DNA of 64,000 nt from Pararhizobium mangrovi (GCF_006516965.1 NZ_VHLH01000007.1:89319-153318), one strand, 5' to 3'. Counted from the first letter of the stretch, positions 36,923 to 46,113 are shown. The notes: a model not told the origin generated them from the letters alone. Made by a program: numbers and translations.

Positions 36923-37999
36923 TCAGATTGCGGCGGCATCTTCGGCGGGTGCGTCGATGGGTATGATGTCGCGCGGGTTCACATGGAGGGTAACGGTCTT
37001 GCCGGGCTCGGGCGGTGGTACGGTCGGGCGATTGAACGTATCGGCAAGCACGGTCGTCCCGGCGACGACGAGGCGTAGCCGTACGATGGAGCCAAGAAAC
37101 TGGACGTCTTCGATGCGACCCTCGAGCCGGTTCGTGCGATCCGGCGATGCTTCCAGTTTGATCGACTCCGGCCGGATCGCCATGGTAACCGGCCGACCTT
37201 TTTCCACGTTCAGCGGCTGCTCCAGTTCAATGATGTGACCGTCCACGCAAACCGAGCGATCGCCGTTGGAAACACCTTCGATCAGACTGAGCGTTCCGAT
37301 GAAATCCGCTACGAAGCGGGTGGCGGGATGGTTGTAGATCTCGAAGGGCGTGCCGCACTGTTCGATGCGTCCGCCGTTCATGACGACGATCCTGTCGGAG
37401 ATCGACAGCGCTTCTTCCTGATCGTGGGTAACGAAGACCGTCGTGATGCCGAGTTCGCGCTGCAATTGACGAATTTCTTCGCGCAGCGAGAGCCGGATCT
37501 TCGCGTCGAGCGCCGACAACGGCTCGTCGAGGAGCAGTACGCGTGGCTGGGGTGCGAGCGCGCGAGCCAGCGCGACGCGCTGCTGCTGACCGCCGGAAAG
37601 CTGATACGGGTAGCGATCGACCAGATGCGGCAGCTTTATGAGGGCCAGCATTTCCTCGACCCTGCCGGCGATTTCCGATTTCGCCCGTCCCGCGACCTGA
37701 AGGCCGAAGGCGATGTTTTCGCCGACCGACAGGTTCGGGAAAAGGGCATAGGATTGAAACACCATGCCGATGCGGCGCCGATTTGCCTGCAAGGCTGTAA
37801 TGTCCTCCCCGTCGATGGCGATGCGGCCGGAGGACGGACTTTCGAAGCCGGCGATCATGCGCAGCATCGTTGTCTTGCCGCAGCCGGAAGGACCCAGGAA
37901 CGATATGAATTCGCCACGTTCGACCGCGAGACTGAAGTCGTCGACGACGGTCGACGTGTCGAAGCGCTTGGTAACGTCCGCAATATTCAGAAATGTCAT
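36923..37999 (-). CDS. Pot/Fbp-type ABC transporter ATP-binding protein
   Basis: ATPase of 358 residues. Walker A GPSGCGKTT (35-43), Q-loop [13 protein letters not shown], signature LSGGQQQRVALARAL, Walker B VLLLDEPLSALD, H-loop VTHDQEEA, then a C-terminal TOBE domain (AIRPESIKLEASP). This is the PotA/FbpC subgroup used for polyamines, other amines, iron or phosphonates. The ATG at 37999 overlaps the permease stop by four bases; an AAAGG site lies upstream. Confidence 0.94.
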   Translation of the reverse strand: MTFLNIADVTKRFDTSTVVDDFSLAVERGEFISFLGPSGCGKTTMLRMIAGFESPSSGRIAIDGEDITALQANRRRIGMVFQSYALFPNLSVGENIAFGLQVAGRAKSEIAGRVEEMLALIKLPHLVDRYPYQLSGGQQQRVALARALAPQPRVLLLDEPLSALDAKIRLSLREEIRQLQRELGITTVFVTHDQEEALSISDRIVVMNGGRIEQCGTPFEIYNHPATRFVADFIGTLSLIEGVSNGDRSVCVDGHIIELEQPLNVEKGRPVTMAIRPESIKLEASPDRTNRLEGRIEDVQFLGSIVRLRLVVAGTTVLADTFNRPTVPPPEPGKTVTLHVNPRDIIPIDAPAEDAAAI

Positions 38000-38820
38000 G
38001 CGACAGGCCTTTCCGAAGGACTTGCAAAGGGTCGCCGGTTGCGACGCCGTCTTGGACGGCGCCGGGCGAAGAGTTGCATCATTCCCATGCATGTCCACGT
38101 GAAGAGAAACGCCATGAACGCCAGCGCGCTTGGCTCGTAGGCCCTGTTCTGGCCGATGAGGGCAAGGTATGGGCCGAACGTATCGCGGTTGAGGAGGCTG
38201 GCGAAGACGAATTCGCCCATAACGATTGCAAAGGTAATGAAGGCTCCCGACAGGACCGAGGCACGCACATTGGGAAAGATGACCGACATGAGAATGGTGC
38301 GACGGCCCGCTCCGAGGCTTTCGGCCGCCTCGGTCAGCGTGCGGATGTCCACGGCGGCCATGCCGGTGTCGACGGCTCGGTACATGTAGGGCAGCGAAAG
38401 CGCGACGTAGCCGAGCACGAGCAACACGTTCGTCCCGGTTTCACTGGCCGTCAGGGGCAGTATCGACGAAGAGTTGTAAAACCGGATGTAGCCGAAAACG
38501 AGTACGATCGGCGGGATGACGAGCGGCAACAGGGAAAGGAACTCGAAAAGCGGCCGCAATCGGGGAAATCGAAGGCGTACCCAGTATGCCGAAGGTACGA
38601 CCAGCAACGCGCCGAGTAGGATGGTGACGATCGCGACGACGAGCGAATAGGTGAGCGCGTCGACGAACCGCGAGTCCGCGAAGACGACACGGTAGGCTTC
38701 GAGGCTCCATACGCCGCGTTTCATCGAAAGCGAAAAGAGCAGCGTCGCGACCAGTGGCAGCACGAAAAAGAGGGCGGCGACGACGACGATCGCCGTTGCG
38801 TTGATACGAGACCGTTTCAT
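37996..38820 (-). CDS. Pot-type ABC transporter permease 2
   Basis: Inner-membrane permease of 274 residues with about six hydrophobic segments and the coupling loop LTEAAESLGAGRRTILMSVIFPNV. A basic C-terminal tail (ARRRPRRRRNRR) is unusual. Its ATG at 38820 overlaps the upstream permease stop and its own stop overlaps the ATPase start, so three genes are coupled. Confidence 0.94.
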   Translation of the reverse strand: MKRSRINATAIVVVAALFFVLPLVATLLFSLSMKRGVWSLEAYRVVFADSRFVDALTYSLVVAIVTILLGALLVVPSAYWVRLRFPRLRPLFEFLSLLPLVIPPIVLVFGYIRFYNSSSILPLTASETGTNVLLVLGYVALSLPYMYRAVDTGMAAVDIRTLTEAAESLGAGRRTILMSVIFPNVRASVLSGAFITFAIVMGEFVFASLLNRDTFGPYLALIGQNRAYEPSALAFMAFLFTWTCMGMMQLFARRRPRRRRNRRPFASPSERPVA

Positions 38821-39722
38821 CGTTGCCACCGTTCTGCCCGGGCTCGGAGGACGAGGTAGAGCACGTTGGAAAGGGCGGTAATGACGATCATTCCGAAGGC
38901 GAGCGCATAGCCGAGGTTCGGATTGTAGAGAACGTTGCCGCGTATCTGGGCGAACAGAAGTATGGGCACGATGTTGAGTTGCGAGCCGGTGAGGGCGTAA
39001 GCCGTTGCGATCGTCCCGAAAGCATTCGCGAACAGGAGCAGGAAACATCCCATGATGGATGGCATGAGTACCGGCAGGGCGACCTTCCGCCAGTATTGCA
39101 TGCTGGAGGCGCCGAGCATCGAGGCCGCTTCGCGCCATTCGCTCTTCAGGCCGTCCACCGCAGGGGTGATGATGAGAACCATCAGCGCGAGCTGGAAGTA
39201 GAGATAGGTGAGGGTCAGGCCCCAGAACGAAAAGAGGTTGAAGCCCATCGCGTAGATGTTGATGCCCAGAGTTTCGCGAAGGAACGACGTTACCATCCCG
39301 ATCCGACCGAGCGTGGCGATGAACGCGAAGGCGAGGGGGATTCCGGCGAAGTTCGATGCGACACCGGAAAAGGTCGCAACGGCGGGGCGTATCCATTTCG
39401 GAAGTCCGCCGTGGACGATCGCATAGGCCAGAAGGAAGCCCGCGACCGTTCCCGTCACGGCGGACGCGAAGCTTATCTCCAGCGACAACTGATAGGCGCG
39501 GAGGATCTGAGGGCTGAAGAGGTTGACGATATTGGCGAAGGTGTAGTCGCCGTTGGGGTTCTGGAAAGCGCCCACGACCAGATAGAGAACGGGACCGATC
39601 AGGAAGAACGCGGTGAAGGCGAGGAAGGGAACGAGGCCGACCCACGCGAAGTCGAGCCTGCGGTAAGCCCGACGCGTCGCCCCTCGAGGCGGATCACCGG
39701 TGTTGGAAGAAATCGCGCTCAT
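38817..39722 (-). CDS. Pot-type ABC transporter permease 1
   Basis: Inner-membrane permease of 301 residues with the coupling loop WREAASMLGASSMQYWRKVALPVLMP. N-terminal cytoplasmic residues precede the first helix (FAWVGLVPFLAFTAFFLIG). The ATG at 39722 gives the family length. A hairpin lies between the binding-protein gene and this gene. Confidence 0.93.
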   Translation of the reverse strand: MSAISSNTGDPPRGATRRAYRRLDFAWVGLVPFLAFTAFFLIGPVLYLVVGAFQNPNGDYTFANIVNLFSPQILRAYQLSLEISFASAVTGTVAGFLLAYAIVHGGLPKWIRPAVATFSGVASNFAGIPLAFAFIATLGRIGMVTSFLRETLGINIYAMGFNLFSFWGLTLTYLYFQLALMVLIITPAVDGLKSEWREAASMLGASSMQYWRKVALPVLMPSIMGCFLLLFANAFGTIATAYALTGSQLNIVPILLFAQIRGNVLYNPNLGYALAFGMIVITALSNVLYLVLRARAERWQR

Positions 39723-39858
39723 GGTCTTGGGCCTTCGTTTCACGACTGGACGACGTTCGGCCTTCGTGAACCCGTATCGGGCTGAAGATGCCCGAGCGGT
39801 ACGTTTTCGCGAAAGACCGATCGATCGACCGGGACACAAGGACGGCGTTCGACAAAGC

Positions 39859-39889
39859 GGTGCCCGGCCGAAACGATGGCCGGCGCACC
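39859..39889 (-). promoter_or_regulatory. Hairpin between binding-protein and permease genes
   Basis: GGTGCCCGGCC at 39859-39869 pairs with GGCCGGCGCACC at 39878-39889 apart from one bulged base, leaving an 8-base loop. It lies just downstream of the leftward binding-protein stop and likely shields that mRNA or attenuates the permeases. Confidence 0.55.
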
Positions 39890-39902
39890 ATTGCCGATGC
39901 TG

Positions 39903-41018
39903 CTACTTGACGGTCGCGCCCATGGTTTTCGACCATTGCTGCGAGATGATCGACTGCGCGTCGCCCTGATCGGAGAGGCTTGGGAAGACGGCCTTCTCGT
40001 AGGCCTTGGCCGGCGGCATCTTGTCGAGGATCTCCTTGGGAACCGCGCCGGCCTTGACCATTTCGTTGAACCGCACGGGGTGGCAGTAGCCCTTCAGCCA
40101 GTTGATGCCACCTTCGTCGGAATACAGATACTCCTCCCACAGCTTGGCCGCGTTGGGGTGTGGCGCGTAAGCACTGATCGCCTGCACGTAGGCGCCGGCG
40201 ACCACGCCCTTTTCAGGCACGGAGATCTTTACCGGGGGATTGCCCTGCAGCGTGTCTCGCATGGAAAGCAACAGGAAGTCCCAGTTCAGAAGAACCGGCG
40301 TCGTCCCCTGCGCGAAGGTGGACGCGGAGCCGACGACCGGCACGAAATTGCCGTTGTCGCCGAGCTTCTTGAAGAACTGCAGGCCGTCCTGAGCCGCCTC
40401 CTTGCCCGATTTTGCGCCGCGCGACACGCCGGCGGCATAGATCGACATGATCGCGCTGTTGCCGGTTCGCGGATCGCCCGGCAAGGCGACGGCGTTTCCA
40501 TATTGGGAGTCGAGCAGGTCTTCGAAGCTTTCGGGAGCGTCGCTGACGAGATCCTCGTTCGCTCCGATGGCCAGAACGCCGTAGTAATCGCCGTACCAAT
40601 GGCCGTTCTCGTCCTTCAGTTCGTCCGGGATCTGGTCCCAGTTCGACACCTTGTAGGGCATGAGCAGGCCCTGTTTGGCAGCTGTCTGACCGAACGACAG
40701 GCCGACATCGATGACGTCGGGAGCCTGCTGGCCGTTGTTGCCCTTGTTCGCCTTGATGGCCTGCAGCTCGTCTCCCGAGCCGGCATTCGGATTGAGCTCG
40801 TTGACCTTGATGCCGTACTTCTTCTTGAAGCCCTCGATCATGCCCGCCCAATTGCACCAGTCGTGCGGCAGGGCGATTACCGTAAGCTCGCCTTCCTTCT
40901 TGGCGGCGGCAACGAGTTTGTCCATCGAGTTCGTGGAAGACGACTGCGCTGTAGCCAGACTGGTCGACAGGGCGAAGGCCGTAGTCGCAGCGGCCAGCAA
41001 GAATGCAGAGTTTTTCAT
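39903..41018 (-). CDS. Pot-type ABC transporter substrate-binding protein
   Basis: Periplasmic receptor of 371 residues with a signal peptide ending in ATA-Q. The mature part (LVAAAKKEGELTVIALPHDWCNWAGMIEGFKKKYGIKVNEL) is the PotD/AfuA-like family 1 fold. It precedes its permeases by 180 bp and follows the alcohol dehydrogenase gene by 170 bp, so a promoter of its own is possible. Ligand likely a small amine or its ester, inferred from the neighbouring enzymes. Confidence 0.93.
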   Translation of the reverse strand: MKNSAFLLAAATTAFALSTSLATAQSSSTNSMDKLVAAAKKEGELTVIALPHDWCNWAGMIEGFKKKYGIKVNELNPNAGSGDELQAIKANKGNNGQQAPDVIDVGLSFGQTAAKQGLLMPYKVSNWDQIPDELKDENGHWYGDYYGVLAIGANEDLVSDAPESFEDLLDSQYGNAVALPGDPRTGNSAIMSIYAAGVSRGAKSGKEAAQDGLQFFKKLGDNGNFVPVVGSASTFAQGTTPVLLNWDFLLLSMRDTLQGNPPVKISVPEKGVVAGAYVQAISAYAPHPNAAKLWEEYLYSDEGGINWLKGYCHPVRFNEMVKAGAVPKEILDKMPPAKAYEKAVFPSLSDQGDAQSIISQQWSKTMGATVK

Positions 41019-41057
41019 TTGAAGCCATTCCCCTTAAGTTGACAGTTTCGTGCCTTT

Positions 41058-41075
41058 TGAACAAACCATGGTTCA
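41058..41075. promoter_or_regulatory. TGAAC-N8-GTTCA inverted repeat upstream of binding-protein gene
   Basis: Perfect 5-base arms around a spacer containing CCATG, 40-57 bp before the leftward ATG. Possible operator within an internal promoter region; the protein that binds is unknown. Confidence 0.25.
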
Positions 41076-41188
41076 TGGGCCGTCGGTCACCTACGCTGTC
41101 TTTTTATCATTCAGATGACCGACACGACGGGTTTCGGCAGACGTTCAGGCGGCGGCGTAGAAGCCGTCGACACGCGCCATTGCCGTTA

Positions 41189-42334
41189 TCAAAGACAATC
41201 CTCGTAAAGCTTGCGTACGTTCGTGGCCGTCAGTTCGACGGGATTTCCGGCGCAACTGGGATCGGCAAGCGCGGAAGCCACGAGCGCGTCGATGGGCGCG
41301 TCTCTGACGCCCATGTCGGAGAGCGTGCGCGGGATGCCGAGGGCGTCGTTGAACGTCTGCACGAACGCTCGAAATCCATCGAAGCCGCCCTCTATTCCCA
41401 GATAGGGTGCTGCACGATCGAACCGCTCCCGGATCTCGGTTGAATTGAGTTCGAGTACGGCAGGCATGAAAACGGCGTTGGTGGTGCCGTGGTGGGTGTT
41501 GAAGTAGGCCCCGATCGGGTGGCTCAGGGCATGAATGGCGCCGAGTCCCTTCTGGAAGGCCGTGGACCCCATTGCAGCAGCACTCATCATGTTGGCGCGC
41601 GCCTCCATGTTGGTACCGTCGGCATAGGCCGCCGGAAGGTTCTCGATGACCAGGCGCATTCCTTCGAGTGCGATGCCTTGGCTCATCGGATGATAGTGCG
41701 GACTGGAAAAGGCTTCGACACAATGCGCGAAGGCGTCGAGGCCCGTGCCGGCGGTGATCGCGGGCGGCAGGTCCTTCGTCAGCTCGGGGTCGCAAATTAC
41801 GACCCGGGGCAGAACCTTGGGATGGAAGATAATCTTCTTTTCGTGGGTCTGCGAATTCGTGAGCACGCTCGCCCGGCCGACCTCAGAGCCGGTTCCGGCC
41901 GTGGTCGGTACGGCGACAATCGGCGCGATCGCCTCTGCGTCGGCGCGCGTCCACCAGTCGCCGATATCCTCGAAGTCCCATACGGGACGGCTTTGGCCGG
42001 CCATGAATGCGACCATCTTGCCGAGATCCAGGCCGGACCCGCCACCGAATGCAACGACGCCGTCGTGTCCGCCGCTCTCGTACGCCTCGACGCCGGCGGT
42101 AAGGTTCATCTCGTTCGGGTTGGCATCGACGTCGAAGAACAGATCGCGACCGAACCCGGCATTCTCCATGATGTCGAGCGTGCCCGCCATGATCGGCAGA
42201 CCGGCGAGGCCTCGGTCGCTCACGATCAGAGGCCGACGCATACCGGCTTCCCGGCAGGCATCCGGCAGTTCCGCGATCCTGCCCACGCCAAATCGAATTG
42301 CAGTCGGATAGGACCAGTTGCCGCTCGCTGTCAT
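41189..42334 (-). CDS. Iron-containing alcohol dehydrogenase
   Basis: Group III dehydrogenase of 381 residues. NAD site GGGSGLDLGK, and metal ligands from GLDAFAHCVE (Asp and His), HALSHPIG and NTHHGTTNA (His). It oxidises a primary or secondary alcohol to a carbonyl with NAD. The start overlaps the aldehyde dehydrogenase stop by four bases, strongly suggesting sequential steps: alcohol to aldehyde to acid. Substrate inferred from the operon. Confidence 0.94.
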   Translation of the reverse strand: MTASGNWSYPTAIRFGVGRIAELPDACREAGMRRPLIVSDRGLAGLPIMAGTLDIMENAGFGRDLFFDVDANPNEMNLTAGVEAYESGGHDGVVAFGGGSGLDLGKMVAFMAGQSRPVWDFEDIGDWWTRADAEAIAPIVAVPTTAGTGSEVGRASVLTNSQTHEKKIIFHPKVLPRVVICDPELTKDLPPAITAGTGLDAFAHCVEAFSSPHYHPMSQGIALEGMRLVIENLPAAYADGTNMEARANMMSAAAMGSTAFQKGLGAIHALSHPIGAYFNTHHGTTNAVFMPAVLELNSTEIRERFDRAAPYLGIEGGFDGFRAFVQTFNDALGIPRTLSDMGVRDAPIDALVASALADPSCAGNPVELTATNVRKLYEDCL

Positions 42335-43713
42335 GAGGTGCTCTTCTTCAAATGGTATGATTTGGGCCGGGTCAGGTTATGATAGCCGATCACCGAAAGG
42401 CTGCCGCCGTGCCCGGTGTTCTTACAACCGGTCCAGCACAGGCCGGGATCCAGATAGTCTGCCCGGTTCGCGAACACGGTGCCCGTCTCGATGCGCTCGC
42501 CGAGGCGCTCGGCCTTGGCGATATCTCTCGTCCACAGACTTGCCGTAAGGCCGAAAGCGCTGTCGTTCATCAGCTGCACGGCCTCCTCATCGTCGCGAAC
42601 GGGCATGATACCGACGACCGGGCCGAAGCTCTCGTCGCGCATGACACGCATTTCGTGCGTGACCCCGGTAAGAATCTGCGGCGTGAGATAGCAGGCGCCG
42701 TCGTCGGCCGGCATCGTCTCGACATGGGCCTTCGCGCCCATGCGAAGGGCCTCGTCGATCTGGGAGCGTACTTCCTTGGCGAAGCGCACATGGGCCATCG
42801 GACCGATGCTCGTCGCGTCATCCAAAGGATTGCCGAGCTCGAGCGCCCGCACGGTTTCCACCGATTTCTCAAGAAACTCGTCATAGAGGCTTTCATGGAC
42901 ATAGATGCGCTCGATGCCGCAGCAGCACTGGCCCGAATTGAAGACGGCCGCATCCATAAGGCCCGCGACCGCCGCATCGAGATCGGCATCGGCCATGACG
43001 TAGCCGGGATCCTTGCCGCCGAGTTCGAGGCCGAGCGGCGTGAAGGTGCCGGCCGCGGCCGTCTCGACGGCTCGTCCTCCCGCCACGGAGCCCGTGAAAT
43101 TGACGAAGTCGAAGGCTCGGGCGGCGATCAGATCGTCGGCGGTCTCGTGATCGAGGAAGACGTTCTGGAACACGTCTTCGGGGATGCCGGCGGAATGAAA
43201 AGCTCGCACCATGCGCTCGCCGGCTAGAAGCGTCTGGGCCGCGTGCTTCAGGATGACACTGTTGCCCGCGATCAGGGCGGGAACGACGGTATTGACGGCC
43301 GTCATGTATGGATAGTTCCACGGAGCGATGACGAATACGACGCCGTGAGGGACGCGTTCGATACGGCGTCGGAACAGCGCATCCTCGCCGACTTCCAGAT
43401 CGGCAAGCCCTTGTGCGGCGATCGTTGCCATATGAGAGGCACGTTCGCGGACTCCGGAAAGTTCGCCGCCATATCGGATCGGGCGGCCCATCATGTGCGC
43501 CAGTTCGGGAACGATCTCCTCGTTCATCGCCCCCATGGCGTCGATCCCCGCCATGACGAGTTCGACCCGTTCGACGAGCGGACGGGCCGCCCATGCGGCC
43601 TGAGCGGCACGAGCGCGCCTGGCTGCCGAGCGCGCTCCATCCATCGAAAGCACTTCGCGTTCGGCGAAGAGCGAGCCGTCGATAGGTGAAATACACTCAA
43701 GTGTGCGGGTCAT
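42331..43713 (-). CDS. Aldehyde dehydrogenase family protein
   Basis: NAD(P)-dependent aldehyde dehydrogenase, 460 residues. PWNYP at 131-135, catalytic Glu230 (LGLELGGK) and catalytic Cys264 in GQCCC. The start is 59 bp after the ligase stop. It would oxidise the aldehyde made by the neighbouring alcohol dehydrogenase to a carboxylate. Confidence 0.95.
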   Translation of the reverse strand: MTRTLECISPIDGSLFAEREVLSMDGARSAARRARAAQAAWAARPLVERVELVMAGIDAMGAMNEEIVPELAHMMGRPIRYGGELSGVRERASHMATIAAQGLADLEVGEDALFRRRIERVPHGVVFVIAPWNYPYMTAVNTVVPALIAGNSVILKHAAQTLLAGERMVRAFHSAGIPEDVFQNVFLDHETADDLIAARAFDFVNFTGSVAGGRAVETAAAGTFTPLGLELGGKDPGYVMADADLDAAVAGLMDAAVFNSGQCCCGIERIYVHESLYDEFLEKSVETVRALELGNPLDDATSIGPMAHVRFAKEVRSQIDEALRMGAKAHVETMPADDGACYLTPQILTGVTHEMRVMRDESFGPVVGIMPVRDDEEAVQLMNDSAFGLTASLWTRDIAKAERLGERIETGTVFANRADYLDPGLCWTGCKNTGHGGSLSVIGYHNLTRPKSYHLKKSTS

Positions 43714-43772
43714 GTCTTCCCTTCATTCGCCTGTTGGACAGCCGCGCGCCGGTCGAAGCCGACGGCGCCTCG

Positions 43773-45134
43773 TCAGGCACGTTCGAAGCCACGTGCGATT
43801 TCGTAATCCGTGACGACGCGCTCGAAATCATCCAGTTCGACCTCCGCAGCGCGTGCGTAATGGTCGATAACCCCGTTGCCGAAAGCGTCGCGAAGCATGG
43901 ACGACTCCATCATCGTCTGTCGGGTGTCACGCAGATTGCACGGAATGCGGCCGGTCTCGCCGGCATAGGCGTCCCCGTCGCTGGCCGGAGCGAGGGACAG
44001 GTTTTCCTCGATGCCCGCAATGCCGGCTGCGAGCATGGCCGCCGTCGCGAGATACGGGTTGAGGTCGGACCCGCCGATCCGGCACTCGACGCGGAGCGCC
44101 TTGGTCCCGGTCCCGCACAGCCGGAAGCCGGCAGTGCGGTTGTCCACGGACCAGACCACGCGCGTGGGCGCAAAGCTGCCTTTGACAAATCGCTTGTAGC
44201 TATTGACGTAGGGTGCCAGGAAATAAGTATAATCTGGTGCGTATTTCAGGAGGCCGGCCATATAGGCCTTCATCAACGGGGACATCCCGAGGCGGTCGTC
44301 CGGATCGTAAAAGGCAGCCTGCCCATCCTTCCAGAGCGATTGATGAACGTGGCTCGAGGAGCCGACCCGGGAGTGGTGCCATTTCGGCAGGAAACTTGCA
44401 GCATGGCCTTGCGCCCAGGCAATTTCCTTGATCGCGTGTTTGGCGATGGTGTGATGGTCGGCGGTCGCGAGGGCTTCCGCATATCTGACGTTCAGCTCTT
44501 CCTGGCCGGATTCAGCCTCGCCCTTGCTGTTTTCGACCGGAATTCCCGCACGCCGCAAATGGTTGCGCACCGGGCGCATGACGTGTTCTTCCTTCGTGGT
44601 CTGAAGGATATGGTAATCCTCGTTGTAGCCCGAGATCGGCTGCAGATCGCGATAGCCCGACTTCCGAATTTCCTCGAAGCTTTTTTCGAACAGGAAAAAC
44701 TCCAGTTCGGTTGCCGTCATCGCTTGATAACCCATGTCGGCCAACCGCTTGAGCTGGCGCTTGAGCATGGCGCGCGGCGAATGCGCGATCTCTTCGTGCG
44801 TATGGTGGTCGAGGACGTCGCACAGAACGAGGGCGGTGCCTTCGAGCCAGGGTAAAGGCCGAAGAGTGTCGAGGTCGGGCTTCATGACGTAGTCGCCATA
44901 CCCCTCCTGCCAGCTCGTCGCGGCGTAGCCGTCAGGGGTCGCCATCTCCAAATCGGTGGCCAGAAGGTAGTTGCAGCAATGCGTTTCCTCCCATGCGCTT
45001 TCGACGAAGTGTTCGGCGTGAAAGCGTTTGCCCATCAGCCGGCCCTGCATGTCGACGAGACAGGCGAGCACGGTATCGATTTCACCGGCTGCAACGCGCG
45101 CTTTGAGATCCTCGAAAGGAAGGACAGCGGGCAT
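43773..45134 (-). CDS. Glutamine-synthetase-family ligase (gamma-glutamyl-amine ligase-like)
   Basis: GS-fold ligase of 453 residues. Metal and nucleotide residues appear in TELEFFLF, GSSSHVHQSLW and the C-terminal ECRIGGSDLNPYLATAAM. The pattern is that of PuuA/GlnA-like paralogues, not the housekeeping enzyme, and no glnB or glnK is nearby. Such paralogues glutamylate amines using ATP. It is flanked by a formylglutamate-amidohydrolase-like gene (one-base TGATG overlap) and by the two dehydrogenases, so it probably makes a gamma-glutamyl-amine that the others then oxidise and cleave. The ATG at 45134 was chosen for the overlap and for the family N terminus. Confidence 0.92.
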   Translation of the reverse strand: MPAVLPFEDLKARVAAGEIDTVLACLVDMQGRLMGKRFHAEHFVESAWEETHCCNYLLATDLEMATPDGYAATSWQEGYGDYVMKPDLDTLRPLPWLEGTALVLCDVLDHHTHEEIAHSPRAMLKRQLKRLADMGYQAMTATELEFFLFEKSFEEIRKSGYRDLQPISGYNEDYHILQTTKEEHVMRPVRNHLRRAGIPVENSKGEAESGQEELNVRYAEALATADHHTIAKHAIKEIAWAQGHAASFLPKWHHSRVGSSSHVHQSLWKDGQAAFYDPDDRLGMSPLMKAYMAGLLKYAPDYTYFLAPYVNSYKRFVKGSFAPTRVVWSVDNRTAGFRLCGTGTKALRVECRIGGSDLNPYLATAAMLAAGIAGIEENLSLAPASDGDAYAGETGRIPCNLRDTRQTMMESSMLRDAFGNGVIDHYARAAEVELDDFERVVTDYEIARGFERA

Positions 45135-45967
45135 CAACAATCTCCGTCCGTGGAACTGGTGGAACTGCACGTTTCGTGGAGGCGAACGTCGGAACGCATC
45201 TCGGCCAAAGCAGGGCGCAACAGAAATAAAAGCTCTTCGACGATGCCGATCCTGTCGTCTTCCGATCTGAGGAGGTCGTTTCGGATCTCGATCATCACGT
45301 TCGCCAGCCCGTGCTTCAAACCGTAGCGACGCAGAGAATGCGTGACGCCGTCCGCCGCGCCGTAGGGGTCGTTACGACCGACGATCCGGTTTGGCAGGGC
45401 GGAAGCACGGGCCAGCATCGCATCAGCCATGCGGCTGTCTTCGTCGTGGAGAATACCAATATGGGTCTCGCGCGGCATGCCGAACCAAAGCGGGGTGAAG
45501 CTGTGGACGGTAATCAGCACCGTCGCGCGGCCGGCCGCGCGACGCTCGTCGATGACGCTTTCGACGGCATCGCAAAACGGTTGATAGACACTCTGCGTCC
45601 GCTCTCTCCGACCGGCGACATCGAGATTGCGATTGCCCGGAACGGCGATCGTCTCTGAGGAGTGAGGTATGGCGCTTTTGTCTTCGGGCGGACGATTGCA
45701 GTCGTAAACGAGGCGCGAGACGCGAGCGGCCACCATCGGTGAATGCAACCTTCGCGAAAGCTTGACCGCGATGTCGCGAGCGCCGGGATCCCAGGCCGCG
45801 TGACTATCGAGTGCTAGGGAATCGAGACCGAGGCGGTTATAGCGGGCCGGAATCCAGTTTGAAGCGTGTTCGCATACGATCAACCCCGGGCCTTCAGCGT
45901 CCCGAAATAGAACCTCGGGAAGCTCGTCGAAAGGTGTTTCCGTCTCGCTCGTCATGTTTGCGATCAT
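45134..45967 (-). CDS. N-formylglutamate amidohydrolase-family protein
   Basis: Hydrolase of 277 residues. The FGase-type pattern VCEHASNWIP, DSHAAWDPGARDIA, DCNRPPEDKSAIP, TVHSFTPLW and MIEIRNDLL is complete, with the zinc-ligand type Glu/His residues present. Canonical FGase frees glutamate from N-formylglutamate in histidine breakdown, but hut genes are absent, so it may release glutamate from a gamma- or alpha-glutamyl amide here. Starts at 45967 (MIAN) with GGGGAT upstream; ATG 45955 is the alternative. First gene of the leftward set. Confidence 0.88.
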   Translation of the reverse strand: MIANMTSETETPFDELPEVLFRDAEGPGLIVCEHASNWIPARYNRLGLDSLALDSHAAWDPGARDIAVKLSRRLHSPMVAARVSRLVYDCNRPPEDKSAIPHSSETIAVPGNRNLDVAGRRERTQSVYQPFCDAVESVIDERRAAGRATVLITVHSFTPLWFGMPRETHIGILHDEDSRMADAMLARASALPNRIVGRNDPYGAADGVTHSLRRYGLKHGLANVMIEIRNDLLRSEDDRIGIVEELLFLLRPALAEMRSDVRLHETCSSTSSTDGDC

Positions 45968-46007
45968 TCGATCCCCAAGGGCTCGCGGATACCACGCGGG
46001 AGCCTTG

Positions 46008-46021
46008 GGAAAGAATTTTCC
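46008..46021. promoter_or_regulatory. GGAAAGAATTTTCC palindrome in divergent promoter
   Basis: Six of seven base pairs match. It lies 41-54 bp upstream of the amidohydrolase start in the 146-bp gap shared with the RpiR gene. Candidate RpiR operator. Confidence 0.4.
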
Positions 46022-46046
46022 ACAAGGGTTCGATTGTGTCAAATTA

Positions 46047-46065
46047 TTTTCAGGCGGTTTGAAAA
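46047..46065. promoter_or_regulatory. TTTTCA-N7-TGAAAA inverted repeat in divergent promoter
   Basis: Perfect 6-base arms, 49-67 bp before the RpiR start. It shares the GAAA/TTTC core with the palindrome at 46008-46021, so both may bind the same regulator. Confidence 0.4.
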
Positions 46066-46113
46066 AGCTTATCGAATGGTGGTGCTGGCGCTGCCGCGAG
46101 GGGGTATCGAAGA

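Noticed and set aside
43773..45134. Housekeeping glutamine synthetase glnA
   Set aside because: Catabolic neighbours, no PII gene, and a paralogue-type sequence argue for an amine ligase.
45134..45967. Histidine-utilisation hutG
   Set aside because: No hutH, hutU, hutI or hutF in the window; the linked GS-like ligase gives a better explanation.
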